Assembly: GCF_016808095.1 (NCBI RefSeq)
Contig: NC_068976.1
Span: forward strand, 23,282,371-23,346,370
Source of the DNA: Vigna angularis
Lineage: Eukaryota; Streptophyta; Magnoliopsida; Fabales; Fabaceae
Length of the DNA: 64,000 bases
Direction of reading: 5' to 3'
Positions 21,028 to 33,830 of this stretch are shown one piece after another; positions within the stretch are counted from its first letter, which is position 1, and every line of letters starts with the position of its first letter. The translations under genes and the position numbers were made by a program. The notes beneath the pieces are model-generated. The model was not told the origin of the DNA. It worked only from the letters and a program-made list of their open reading frames with translations, and ran no database searches.

Positions 21028-21620
21028 ATATAACGTCCCAAAATATAACATTTCACTATATAATAGTCATCCCAAGTTTAATAAGATAGAACAATTGTTA
21101 ACAGAAATATAATAAAGTAAAAACTTACAATTATCCAAAAATAACTATAAACTTTTAACTTTATATACAAACGGGCTAGCCAAAACTATTTACAATACTA
21201 ATCTAAAGAAAGCTAAACGGTGAGTCTCCTCCATCAAGTATCTACTCCAAGAAAACCTCATTACTCTTTGTTCATACCCATAGAATGATCATAACCAAGG
21301 AAAGAACACGATCACATACAAACACAAGCACAAACAAAAAAGGTAAGCTAGATATTCATATAATGTTATAATACATTAAACATCTTAATTCATTCACATA
21401 TGACAACCAACTTCAAACATCCTAATGTTAAGACTTAGACTAGACTGTCCAGACTTAGAATGATTGTCGAGCTATAGCGGGTTGTGCACTCTTAGTGACT
21501 TCTACTGCTTTGCAAAGTCATTGCCAATGAGTTTAACCTACCACACTCACAAGGTTAGTATGTTCCACGCTTTGGATCATACTAATATTGGGTGTGTCTT
21601 CCACATACTAATATAAGGTT
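21028..21620 (-). mobile_element. Degraded LTR fragment related to the solo LTR at 34.6 kb
   Basis: ATAACGTCCCAAAATATAAC with nearby CACTATATAATAG parallels the left end of the 34637 LTR (GTAACATCTCAAAAATACAG... CACTATATAATAG). GGTAAGCT followed by an ATTCA/CATAT-rich stretch at 21341 parallels 35041. The gene 3 upstream region lacks it: the two flanks diverge right at TTTGTCAATA. No clean ends or TSD remain. Minus orientation is inferred from the match. Confidence 0.4.
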
Positions 21621-23678
21621 AATATGCTGAATAGTTATATTTCTTTAGTTTTCATTTAAAGCCATCATGTAAAAATGCCGATTTACTTCACAAAAGTTTT
21701 GGTTTTAATAATAGTTTCTTAACATATTAATGTTATTTCAGTAATTAATTTCTCATTCAAAATTAATTAGGCTTTGAAACGGTTTTGTGAATAAGTGTTA
21801 AAATAAGAAATGATAATTTAGAAACAACTAGAATATAATTTCATATTCTTCTTTCTTTTTTTGTAATAGTTGAAGTCATTTAGAGTAACCTTATACACAG
21901 TGAGACAGAAATAATATTTTTTGAAAATAGAGATATTCAAACACACCCTCATTAATTCTTCACTTTTGGAATTATCCAATTATGCTTCTTTCTCCTTTTT
22001 GCACTTTTTTAGAGATAGATATGTAAGGAGGCATGAAGGATTCTTGAAGAAGGATGCTTACTAAAGTTCCATCTTCTTATCCTTCTTTTCTTGAATTTTT
22101 TATGCAACTTGCTAATTTCTTATTGTTATTACACGTAACCAAAATTGTTAAATTTCTTTTAAATTAATGTTTTTTTGCTTTTGTATAAATAATTTTAATT
22201 TATAAAAAACTATTTGGTTTTTTTTCTGAAAGTGTTTATGAAAATTTTTATCCTTATCACAAATTTTATGTCAATTATGATATATTTTTTTCATAAACGA
22301 ATTCACTTGAGTGGCATTTTCTGTTCGATATCTTAAACCTTAAAACTTATTAATAAAATAATATTTTTAATATAAGTGGCAATTTATAAAAATAAATGTA
22401 TCTCAAATTGTTTCCCAAACGAAGAACCTCTTCCATTTTATCCCGTAGTTGTAGTACACTTTTTCCTTTTTCTTCAATTAGATTTATTCGATTCTTAATT
22501 ATTATTACTATTACTAGTTTTGGTTGGTATAAAACAAATTTGTGGTTAAATGTGGAAGCTTTTACGTATTGGCGTGTTTCATGCATGTTGTACATGCATC
22601 ATTCCTCTTCCTGAAAAAGTAGGCTAAAATCAAACTCTTCTTTTTCACTTTTTTTACCATTGTAGTTGAAGAAATCAAAACAAGAGATAGAACATTCTAC
22701 TGAAGGAAAGAATTTGTACGTGCATGCCCAGCACTGTTATATTAGGGAGAGTGACACAGACATATGTGAATTTTATTTACCTATTTTCGTAAAGTAAAAA
22801 TCGATACATATTTTGTTCTCCAGATTTCATATTTTTATTCACTTTAGAATATCTTTATTTACATTTATATCCACCTAATGTTAACTAAATAATTTGTCTT
22901 AAAAAAGAAAAAAATCACGATACAACAAATATTATATTATGCAAAATTGAATGTAAAAACTACACATTTTAAATGTTGTCTGTTAGAAAATAAATTCCAT
23001 AAATCTCGTAATAGTAATTGAATTTTTATGATAATTACAAACTTATTAAGGTTTGTATTTCTTTTATATGCAGATTAAATAAAACTCCACACGTAGTGAA
23101 TAAGTACGTGTAACAAATGTGTTTATATATTAATTAGATAAGTTTAATAATATATACCAGACGAGTTTGATAATTGATTACATGAATTTAATAATATATA
23201 TTAAAATCGTGTTCATATTAATTTATATTTTTAGTGAATGTATCCAATAAACTTCTATGTATCATTTATATTTTTTAGAGAATCTATTTCATTTTCTCAA
23301 TGTTTTATTCTTTGAATTTTTACAAAATCTATTATTTATATTTTTATAACTTATTCACTTTTTAAATTTGTAAATTATTTTTCAAGTTGATTCTATTCAA
23401 AAACTCATTATAAACTTAAAAATATTTATTATGTTTTCCTCAACCTCTAAATCTCTTTTTATAAACCCACAATTTAAACTTGGTAATAGAACAAAAGTAT
23501 ATCACGCACAAGAGAATGAAAAATTGTAAAACAAAATAATAGTTCTTCAAATAAAATAAAGAAATAAGAATTGATAACTTTCTGGTCTCTTGCTTTTCTC
23601 TTAATCGCCCGATCAAGCTCTTGGCTCTTGTTCAACATATCGTAAATGCTTGATGAGGGTATGTAAGAGTTTATTTTT

Positions 23679-23683
<5 letters not shown>

Positions 23684-23748
<65 letters not shown>
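23684..23748. repeat. (TA)n microsatellite
   Basis: About 64 bases of TA dinucleotides in the intergenic region. Confidence 0.95.
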
Positions 23749-24614
23749 CTATTTTGAATAAAAGTGTATCAACATTCTTTTTCTATCAATAATTCTTGTT
23801 CTTCAACCTGATTTTATTCTCATTACATTTAAAACATTCAACATTTGACTTATCGATCTTCTCAGTCTCTCCTTTGTCCATGACCACATCAATTATATTG
23901 ACCAGTTTGTCCCTTGTTGTTTCATTATCACTTCCATCATCATTTGGTCACGACCTCCTCGTCTACAACCTCTTTTTACAGACTACCTCGACCCTAAATG
24001 TTCCAAGCACCTCCGTTCAGGTTAAGTTTTGTCTTAAGTACCTAATCAAGTGGCTCAAACATGTTCTCCTCAGTTGTTTGTATACTTCTAAGGACCATCA
24101 AACTCTTCAACCGAGTGTCTGGTCAAGTCCTTGGATTCCTCAATTGCACACACAATATTCTCGAAGTCCTTAGTCACTCCACAATACGGCTGGCAGGCAA
24201 CTCCTCTCCATTTCTTTCCAGTTGATTCGCTACTACCTCCACTCGAAATATATACTCAGTCACTAGTCCTCTACTCTCCATTCTCAGACTCTCAAACTCG
24301 TCTCTTAGAGTTTGAAGTCTAATTTGCTTTACATGGTTATCACATTTGTAAACTTTTTCAAGAATTTGTCATTCTTCTCTTAAAGATTTAACATTCATTA
24401 TCTTCTTAAAGTGAGACTCATCAACAGTTCGATACAGTATGTACAAGACTGATTGATCCTTCACTCATAATTTTCTTAATATGGCGAGTTGGGTCACTGT
24501 CTACTCTATATCTTCCATAAGCTCTTTGTAACCATTCGTTATAACATCCCAAACGTCTTGAGATCCAAGAACATGTACACTCCAATTGTTAAAGTTGAAT
24601 TCGTGATTGTTATT

Positions 24615-25719
24615 GATGGACCCATCGTTAATGTTGTGAACGAAAAAACAAAAGAAAATATTCTAACCAACACACACTTCATCTTAAGCTTTATTTCTCT
24701 CTTTTTTTCTCTCGAGGGGTCACAAACATTACAGATATCATTTCACTTGCTTACCATGTCGGGTAAAGTACAAGTTCCATCAGCTTCTTCCTCTGTTTCG
24801 ACCTGCTCATTCGTAACTGTCGGAATCTTTTTTCTTTAGCCTCTTTTCACTGTTACTGAACAAAATTGGTGTTGAAGTCACAATTTTTCAATTGATAGTA
24901 TTTGAAAAATGGTCTGACTAAGCGCCTGAAAAATAGTGTTTTTAGCGCATTAATAATTTTAACCAGTGTAAAAATATGGTCTTTTGAATTACTGTGATGG
25001 AATACTTATAATTAAAGAATGAACAATCAAGACTAAATTCATCAACTCTGCAGATCAAAGATAAAGTCTGTTAACTGATATTAAAAGGTTTTGCTCCTAA
25101 AGTTAGAATCAGGTAAACATCAACTTATCATTCTAGAAACATCAAGCACAATCAGGATAAAAGCAATCACAATGCTGCAATAAAACGTGCGAGTACGAAG
25201 GTTTTTTCTGCCTTTTCTCGATGGGTCGGGTTTTAGTTTAAAAAACTATCTTGTCCATTGGGTTATGTGAACAAAACAAGCTCATCATGACATATTATTT
25301 GCAAAAAATGCCTTACAACAGTCCAGCTTTTATCAGTAACAATTTTATCGCCTGCAATAACCGGTTCTTAATTTTTCTGTATTTAATAATTCTTTTTGTC
25401 TTAAAGTAATATAAATAGTACTTTAAACAGTAAAGTAAAATTATTTAAATAAAATTTATTAAAGAAAAAATGTTAAGAGAATATTATAAACCTAAATTAA
25501 ATCTCTTGAATCGCAACTTTACAAGCAACCAACATAACATTGCTGCAATTCAAATGCTATGTTTCATAGCTCAAAAAAATACATGATTATTCACACCAAG
25601 AAAACAAGCTCAAAATCACAGACAACACAAAACTTGACTGAAAAAGGGAAATTGATTTGAATGGCTGCATGAATGATGAATCAGTACAGCACAAACAATG
25701 ACATGTAGTAGCTTAGGGG
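24615..25719. repeat. Segmental duplicate of 8225-9794 (downstream flank of ankyrin genes)
   Basis: Long near-identical stretches are shared, such as GTGAACGAAAAAACAAAAG, CTGCAGATCAAAGATA and GACATGTAGTAGC. The copy here lacks about 520 bases present at 8805-9320. Confidence 0.85.
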
Positions 25720-28700
25720 CTATAGGTTGTCTCCTCTACCAGCATCCCATGGCACCTTAGATAAAATGGCTATTATAAGATCAAAGTATAGTGGAAACTG
25801 CGCCACGGCATAGAACATGACTGGAAAAACAGTGGCTGCATAAATGGGGTATAGAACCGACTTGTATCTGTGACTGAGCAGAAAGTAATGACCGGAGCAG
25901 AAAGAGACAAACATTGCAGCAATGGATACAAAAAGAGAACTGAGGCCTAGAAGAAGTTTGAATGGCAAATTTCTTCGAAAATCTTTGGATTGCTTTCGAG
26001 AAGTGAGGATTGTAAGGAACATTATGAGCCCAGTGACAGAGGTGCAAAGTCCAACAAGTGAAGAAACGGCAAATACATCGAATGCAGGTTCGCCTTCTAA
26101 ATGAGGCCTACCTTTATCGTCGGTGCCACCGGGAATGGAGCTGGCCGTAGCAAAGGAAACACCAGCAACAAGTGCAGCCACAACAGAGCAAGATTCAGAT
26201 GTTTCCTTCAGCCAATCGCTACTTTTCTCTATGAGATCTTTGTGTTCATCCTCAAATATTTGCCCTGCAGTTTTGCCCTTTGTGTCGCTTCTTAAGTAAA
26301 AGTGTTCTGGCACGAGGCTTTTAATATACTGTTCCAATGAAAAATAACATGTTTCAAGATAATTATAGTTTAATTTTGAATGATGAAAAGCTCTACCTAT
26401 TTGTTTGAAGGTATTTGTTAATGTATATATACCTGAAACCACTTTATATCCCACATCATTTGCAAGGCAGAACCAGCTATCTTTGTATGCTTTCCGTCTC
26501 CTGGAGCATCTGCTGCCCAGTGCAATATGGTCCTCTCATTTTTATCTATTGCCAGAGTTAAATTATTCCAAACTTCTCCTTTTACCTTCATTTTCAAATT
26601 CTCAATAACATAGGGTTGCCTGTTCATCACTGCCATCAGCAGCACATTCTCTTTGTTTGCATTCAAGTTATGGATCACACTTGGAATTCGCTCTAAAAGT
26701 TCATTCACCATTTCAATTATGCCATTTCTTGCCGCAACCAGGAATGCTGTCTCCGTTTTGTCAATACTGTCACTTGCCCTTGAAGATTGTTTTTGCTTGT
26801 CCTCTTCTTCTTCCTTTTCTTTTACTACTTCTTCTTTTTCCGTTTCTTCTTCTTCTTCTTCTTCTTCTTCATCTTCTTCTTCTTCTTTTTCTTCTTCTTC
26901 TCCTTCTTCGTTCAGCCATGGCAATTTGCTTGATTCACCTGTCATACCTGAAGTTTATATAGTTTTGTTTGATATTATATATATATAGCTTTGATATATG
27001 ATTTCTATGTGTACTATTTTCTACTATTCTTATTTATTATAGCATTCATTGTACGATTTGCTTGATTGTATACTAGTGTTATAGTAGCAGATAATACATG
27101 TAGTGTAACAGTTTTTTTATTTTTCTATTATACTTGAGGTTTATAGTTTTGTTCGATACTCTATATGGTTTTAAAATATGATTTTTGTGCGTCCAATCTT
27201 CTACTATACAATAGTCATTTTTTTCTATCTTGCTTTTTTTGTGTTTTCTGTTATTGCAAACCCTATAATTGACATTGTATATAAGAACAAGAAAAAATGT
27301 CAAAAATATTTGAAATACGGTTGTCAAATATGGAGAAGGTTTTAAGAAACAACAGCTTTGAGTTATGAAAAACTAACATGGAAGTTATTTTAATGTAGCA
27401 ATTACATGTTAAAGCAATAAAGGGGAAGTTAATATATCATCTTTGTTAAAGAAATATAAGACGGACATGATCAACAGAGAAAAAAGTGTCATAACATTGC
27501 TTCATTAGTAATAAGACACTGAGAGAAGTTACAAGAACAAAAAATAATTACATCAATGTAGAAGAAGCTCGAATTACTTTGTGTAAATAAATCTATAGCA
27601 CATAAACTTTGCTTAAAGTAATAATTACATTCGTTTAAGATGATAGAATTGAGAATGATAGTAGAATAATTGACGGACTTTAACAATATTATAGATGATA
27701 TTGAAAACTTTGAAGTGAAGCTTATGATGAACAATTCATTACTCTAGAGAAGGTTCAAACCATAATTAGAATTTCCTAAAGCTTCAAAAGTCTAAGACAG
27801 ATTATATTAGGGTTGGTTGGATATCTCAAAGTTGTAAAGCAAGAAGGAAGCAAGGGGAAAGAAATACAAAAAGTCATCATAGGAAAAGACATAGAAGAAG
27901 AAAGGGCCAAACACATAGAAGAACTGAGTCATGACCTTAAGTTTCATTTATCACATTTGTCCATGAAAGAATTATTTGAGAACTTAGAACAAAAGGAAGG
28001 TATGGTTCTCCATTGGAACCATACATATTGGATAGTGAGAAGTAGGAGAAGTTGGAGTTTTGTAATGCAAACTAGGAAAGTTTCAGCGACATAAGTTTGA
28101 GACTTACAAGAATGTGTATGGTACATCAGTATGTTCATAAAAATATTTGGTCCAACACACAGAGTTCGTGTTTGCATACATACATACCTGGTTTAAGTTG
28201 GTTAAAAACATTATACATTTCTTCATCAACTGTATCTGGAGCACCCCCATATCCTGTGAATGCTTCATAAGGTCTTTTCAACAGTGCCTTCAATAGTTGA
28301 CCACTCCATTCGTGTCTCCTCTTCATATTCCTTATTTCCTTTAATCCTTAAAAAAGCATGTACTTACAATCAAACCAGATTAATCGTATTAATTAAAAGC
28401 CATAGATAAAGAAATTAGCACTACATACCTACTCCTGTGAGCCCAAGAGTATGTACATACGCAGACCTCAGAAATTGTTGACTGGTTTCATAATTTGGTG
28501 GCAAAAATCCAACGTTTTTACTCTCCTTAATTGATGGGTTTTCTGAGTCTTGCTCATTTCTTATAGTACAAAATTTGTCTTGCCAAAGGAAAATGTGCAA
28601 GAAATAGATTGAGTATTAAGAAACTAGTAATTAAGAAAAAAACAAACTAGTTAGTATATAACCCGTTACCAGGTAGAGCACCAAGACTTTTGAATCCAGC

Positions 28701-30117
28701 AATGAATTCACATAATGTGGTATAGTTGTCTGGATAACTACATTTTGAGTCATTTGATTTGTTCTCCATCTTTTTCAAAATCTTCTCCATTTGTCTATCA
28801 GGGATCACTGGTTCCACAATCATACCTTCGACAAAAGAAAAATATTTGCTAACTTGATGGAATTTTTACATACTACAGGATTAGTAAATGTGCACATTTT
28901 ATATAATGGATCAATTATACTCTCTTTTCTTAAGAATATAAAAAATAACCCACCTGTCACCTGATTTAAATCTGAAACTTGAAAATTTTTCAATGCTTGA
29001 GTTTCTTATTTTACAATTGAAAAGTTATCAAAATCAATTTTATTAATTTTATATGAACATGAGTTGGAGAAAAAGATGGATATTCTGATTAAAACTGACA
29101 AAATAATATCTTTTTAAATTAAAAATATCTGAACATCACTTCATTTCATATGTAATGCAGTGTATAGATATATATAATAATACTTACAGTGGTACAGGAT
29201 TTGCTTCCACCATGAAAGTTTGGTAGCACTTCTGAAAGCCGAGGGCCTGGTTGCAAGGACTTTAAGAGGTGTGAATCCCTCTTTATTCAAATGTATGCTA
29301 AGAAAATCATAGTAATGCACTATTATCACAGCCAAATCTGCATCATATCCATAAATATATGTAGTACTCAGTGTGTATATATATATAGCATTATGTTATT
29401 CCAAAATAGAAATACAAAATAATAAATAAGAAGTTATAAGGTTGATTTAACAGTAAAGATAATAATAAGGGTGAAAAAAAGTAAGAAAGTCTAATTTCTA
29501 ACCAATATAAAATCTTCAACGCATACAATATTATCTAGAAAGACAGAAATATACCGAAATAGTGATCTAAAATATGACAAGGAAAAGAAGATAGGTATGA
29601 GAAAGATACCGAAGTACTCTCTCCTGATAGCACAGTGAAGAATACTGTCACCGTTCTCTCGCACAAGATCTTGTAAGGTAGCGCTGTGGTCAGAAAGATA
29701 AGCAAAGGCCTGTTTCTTCCAGTTGAGAGCGGCTTGAAAGAAAGGAGTCTCTCCATCTTTGTTCTTGAGTTTCGCTAAGTAAATCCTCTTCCGATTCTCT
29801 CCTACGATGATCTGACATATCTTTGTGAAACCCCTGGAAGCAGCAACATGCAGAGCGGTATCCCCTCGATCATTCCTCATTTCCAGTGCCTCCATCGTCT
29901 CGTGTCTCATAATGGCATTCACAAGCTTCTCAACCACAACTTCTTCGGCCAAATCCACCGCCACGTGCAGTGCAGTGCCGACGAAATCGTCAATCGTTGC
30001 CGTGTGACACGCTGGGAATTTATTGTACATCTCGTCAACCTCATCCCATTTCCCTTCCAATGTGCACTCCGCCAGATGGTTCACGTTCTCAAAATTTCCA
30101 TACTTGGTCGTTCCCAT
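25720..30117 (-). CDS. Ankyrin-repeat/PGG membrane protein, gene 3 of tandem cluster
   Basis: Exons on the minus strand: 30117-29610, 29337-29188, 28825-28670, 28578-28429, 28346-28188, 26947-26433 and 26328-25720. They total 2247 bases (748 aa) with all GT-AG joins in phase and no stops. Exon 1 has ankyrin units (GTALHVAVDL, GDTALHVAASRGF). Exons 2-5 hold the conserved WSGQLLKALLKRPYEAFTG linker. Exon 6 (375-546) begins with a Glu-rich run, then ankyrin units (ETAFLVAARNG, ERTILHWAADAPG). Exon 7 (547-748) is the PGG domain, with SIPGG at about 610-614 and four likely membrane helices. Family members sit in the plasma or ER membrane and modulate defence and salt responses in Arabidopsis; the role here is inferred. 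No LTR element is seen in its introns, making it the least disturbed copy. The start is the first ATG of the frame and aligns with the other two. Confidence 0.9.
26800..26915. repeat. Coding (TTC)n trinucleotide tract giving poly-Glu
   Basis: TTC/TTCTTC runs on the plus strand code for a long Glu-rich stretch with some Lys and Asp on the minus strand, near the start of exon 6 of gene 3. Genes 1 and 2 have shorter, mixed acidic segments at this place, so the tract has expanded in gene 3. Confidence 0.85.
26948..28187. other. Intron 5 of ankyrin gene 3 with unclassified conserved block
   Basis: 26950-27325 and 27655-27875 are shared with gene 2. 27326-27654 is specific to this copy. A 93-codon plus-strand frame (27813-28094; Lys/Glu-rich, then HLSMKELFENLEQKEG) spans the shared block and beyond. 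It resembles no family I can name and may be a decayed transposon. Confidence 0.4.
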
Positions 30118-30193
30118 CCTGCTTCAACTTCAGATTATCAGAATAGTGTATACTGTTTAACATGGCAGGAGACATTGTAGTAGTGATATGCAT

Positions 30194-30201
30194 CTTATAT
30201 A
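30194..30201 (-). promoter_or_regulatory. Candidate TATA box of ankyrin gene 3
   Basis: TATATAAG on the minus strand, about 77 bases upstream of the start codon at 30117, in the same context as in gene 2. Confidence 0.5.
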
Positions 30202-30959
30202 CTGAGAATGTATATGTGATCTCTAAGGAACTTGATGCTTCAACTTCACATCATTTCCCACTTTTTTAGTTCACACGGGAAGTATAATTTCATATAGTAA
30301 TCAATAAGTATCTTTGATCATCGATGCACACCACTCTCAATCATCAAACTCTACCAAACACGAAACAAAAGAAAAATAACATACTTATTTACTATATATG
30401 GTCATTAATCTACACATAATTAATGCCGATAGAAGTAAGTAACACTTTCTTAGAGTAAATTTATTAAGAACTTATATTGAGATGTCCAAGGTTATCTATT
30501 AACCAATGATGTTTTTTGGAATTTTGTAAGGAATTTCCTGAGAACTTAAAATTTGAGTGTAGTAAAAGAAAGAAAAAGTAATGGTAAAATTTTACATTAG
30601 TTAGAGCTTAACAGTAGTTAATAATTGTTATGTAATAATGATAGGTAGGATCTCGACTTACTCCATAAATCTGATTTTTAAAATTATATAGTAATTGATG
30701 AAAATCTAATACATTCAAAATAATAATTATCATAAAATTAATTAAAAATATACTCATACGAATATTAACAAATAAGTGAGAATATATTAATTCTTTATAA
30801 AAACAATTGTTTTATAATAATAAAAAAATCATCATCTTTCTTGAATTAATGTCATCTTAAATAATTTAAATTTAAAAATAATTCCTCTAAATATTTTTTA
30901 AAATTTGTCAATACACCTAGAAAGTTTCTAAATATATTATTATTACTCAATCTAATTGG

Positions 30960-30964
<5 letters not shown>

Positions 30965-30999
<35 letters not shown>
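30965..30999. repeat. (TA)n microsatellite
   Basis: About 35 bases of TA dinucleotides. Confidence 0.9.
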
Positions 31000-31005
<6 letters not shown>

Positions 31006-32749
31006 ATATGGTCCAATAAGACCTTTTAAGTTTCTTTCTCATGGAACAATCCAAACATTCATATATTTGGACTATATCCAAATATTATAATTAAGTTTTG
31101 TCAATTTAATCTGTTGTCATTATTAATTATAGTGTTGCTCAAGTAAGTATTATTCTCATAAAAATATAAGTTTAATGTTCATGTTGAATTTATAATTTTC
31201 GAGAAGTATTCACTCTTTCAGAAACACTTATACGAAAAGTTTTTTAAGTGGATCATCCTCTTTTAACAAGGGATTTAATTACATATCATCAAGAACGATC
31301 GTACCACTATTCGAATCTCGCCACCATCTACATATTTGAACTCATTCCAGTTTAAAAAATAATGATATAACACAAGAAAAACATGAAAAAAAATCTATCA
31401 TTTTTCTTGGACACACTAATATAAGGTAAATTTTAATTTATAAAAAACTATTTGGTTTTTTCTGAAAGTGTTTTTGAAAATTTTTATCCTTATCACAAAT
31501 TTTATGTCAATTGTGTTTTTTTTCATAAACGAATTCACTTGAGTGGAATTTTCTCTTCGATATCTTAACCCTTAAAACTTATCCATAAAATAATATTTTT
31601 AATATAAGTGGCAATTTATAAAAATAAATGTATTTAAATTGTTTCCCAAATGAGGAACCTCTTCCATTGTATCCCATAGTTGTAATACACTTTTTCCTTT
31701 TTCTTCAATTAGGTTTATTCGATTTTGTTTGACTCTTTCTTAATTATGTTTACTAGTTTTAGCACAAATTTGTGGTTAAATGTGGAAGCTTTTACGTATT
31801 GGCGTGTTTCATGCATATTGTACATGCATCATACTTTTTCCTGAAAAAGTACTAAAATCAAAGGAATAGTCTTTCTTCTTTTCCACTTTTTTTAAGCATT
31901 GTAGTTGAAGAAAACAAAACAAATGATAGAACATTCTAGATGAATGAAAGAATTGGTATGCGTTTACAGTACATTATACATGCCCAGCACTGATATATTA
32001 GGGAGAGTGACAGACATATGTGAATTTTATTTTACCTATTTTCGTAAAGTGAAAATCGATACATATATATTTTTGTCTCCATATTTCACATTTTTGTTCA
32101 CTTAGAAATATCGTTATTTACACTTATATTCACATAATCTTAACTAAAAAATAAATTCCATAAATCTCCTAATAGAGTGTCAAATAAATAATTGAATTTT
32201 AATGATAACTACAAATTTATTAAGGTTTGTATTTTTTTTTAATATACAATACATTATTCAAATATAACTCCACAAAATGAATAAGAATTTGTAACAATAT
32301 ATATTGAAGGAACGTGTTTATACAACTCTAACAATACATATTAAACGAATTTATCAATATACTGACTAGATGATCTAACAATAAATATTAGGGTCATATG
32401 TTCATAAATTCATTTTTATTTTTAACGAGTATACTTTATATACTTCTATATATCTTTTATATTTTTATCAAGTCTACTCTATTTTTTGCACATGTTTTAT
32501 CCTTTGAACTTTTACAAAAATATATTATTTATATTTTTATAGATATATTAACTTTATAAACTTATAAATAATTTCTTAGATTAATCTTATTCAAAACTTA
32601 ATTGTAGTAAATTGTACGGAAATAGATAGAATATGTTAAAATACTAAAAATACTTTTGTTAAAATATTCTTGTTAAAATATTTTATTTTAATTTATATGG
32701 ACAACAGAAAAATTGTGTTAATTAATTCTCATGAGTGTGTCAATGGCTC

Positions 32750-33190
32750 GGGCCTCTGTTGAATCTGGGCTGGTCCTTGTTACTAAAAATTAATTATAGG
32801 CTATTTCTTCCTGTCCTCCATGCTTTCTTCCTGCAACCCCATAGTTCAAAGTAAATGACCTAAATAACCTAGCTGTCGCACCTCCATGACCTAGCAATCG
32901 GACCTCCATACATAGCTTGTGTATAGCCATAGTCGAAAGCTACACTTCCAATATCAAAAAGCTATAACGACTTGCATCTTCATTGGTGGAATCCATAATG
33001 TATTCTGGGATTTTTAACATATGGGAAGAGAGAAAGATGACTATCTTATTTACATTTTTAATTTTTAATAATTTTTAAATTGAAAGTATTTAAGTCATTT
33101 ACTTGAACTATCAGGTCCACGAAGAAAATATAAAGAAAATATAAAGGTAGAAGAATAAATAACCTTAATCATAACATCTTCTCCTTATTC
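32750..33190. mobile_element. Possible MITE or foldback remnant
   Basis: A stretch near 32834-32870 (ATAGTTCAAAGTAAATGACC) recurs as an imperfect reverse complement near 33085-33120 (ATAGTTCAAGTAAATGACTT on the minus strand), with similar TTTCTTC sequence outside both arms. Ends and TSD are not resolved. Confidence 0.3.
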
Positions 33191-33679
33191 TTAAGGCTCT
33201 TTCTTTGTACAGACATTTTCTTCCTCACTTCTTAAACTTCCTCCTACACTTCTATATAAGAAAAATATGTTTTTGCCCTCTTTAAATTGTATAAACTGGA
33301 ATTTATTTTCTAATATGTAATTTGGAACAAATTTTGAATTTTATAATTCAAAAATTAAAATAACTTTTATATAATTTAGAAGTAATTTCTTTTTAAAAAT
33401 AAAACTTTTGATTTATACTATTTATCAAGAATAACTTTTACATAATAAAATCTGAAAGTAAAAAAAATGGTCTATGTTATATATATATTTTTTAATTATC
33501 ACTTTTAAACTATGTTGAAAGTTTTATATTAATTAAAATAAAATAAAATAAAAATATATAATTAAATTCAAACTTAGTCTTATATGTCAAATTTATAAAC
33601 TTAAGTTAAATTTAAAATTTACTTGTTATATATAAAATAGAATCGAGTTTAAAATTTATTTTTTAACAAATTCACTTTC

Positions 33680-33830
33680 CCATATTCGTCTTCATTTGTT
33701 TTTTAGGGTACAATGATTCTACAAGTATACTTTTCACACAAACAAACATGCAGTGTATTTTAAAAAATCATGTAACAGATTTTTAGAACATTTTTTACTA
33801 TATCATAAATTGTAGTATTTATCTTTCTTT
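33680..33830 (-). pseudogene. Decayed ankyrin-gene fragment A (exon 3 and intron 2)
   Basis: TTCATTTGTTTTTTAGGGTACAATG and the following ATTCTACAAGTAT..CTTTTCAC, then AAACAAACATGCAGT and TTTTAAAAAATC, match 6865-6990, i.e. exon 3 and intron 2 of gene 1, base for base over long runs. No other exon lies next to it. Confidence 0.7.

Larger units (their letters stand above)
19917..25719. other. Intergenic region between ankyrin genes 3 and 2
   Basis: 19917-20110 and about 20580-21025 match the upstream flank of gene 3 (30202-30425, 30475-30900). 22180-23300 matches 31425-32400. 21028-21620 is a degraded LTR. A (TA)n tract lies at 23684-23748. 23790-24490 is moderately GC-rich with no protein I recognise. 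24615-25719 duplicates the 8.2-9.8 kb region. I see no further host gene. Confidence 0.7.

Noticed and set aside
23796..24322. 125- and 63-codon plus-strand frames with no Asn/Lys bias
   Set aside because: The composition hints at old coding DNA, but I could not match any family on either strand, so no call was made.
27813..28094. 93-codon frame as a possible independent gene inside gene 3 intron 5
   Set aside because: It partly overlaps sequence shared with the broken equivalent in gene 2, has no recognisable domain, and has no clear promoter.
31240..31330. Sequence TATTCGAATCTCGCC resembling a tRNA B box (possible SINE or tRNA)
   Set aside because: No matching A box, cloverleaf or poly-A end was found.
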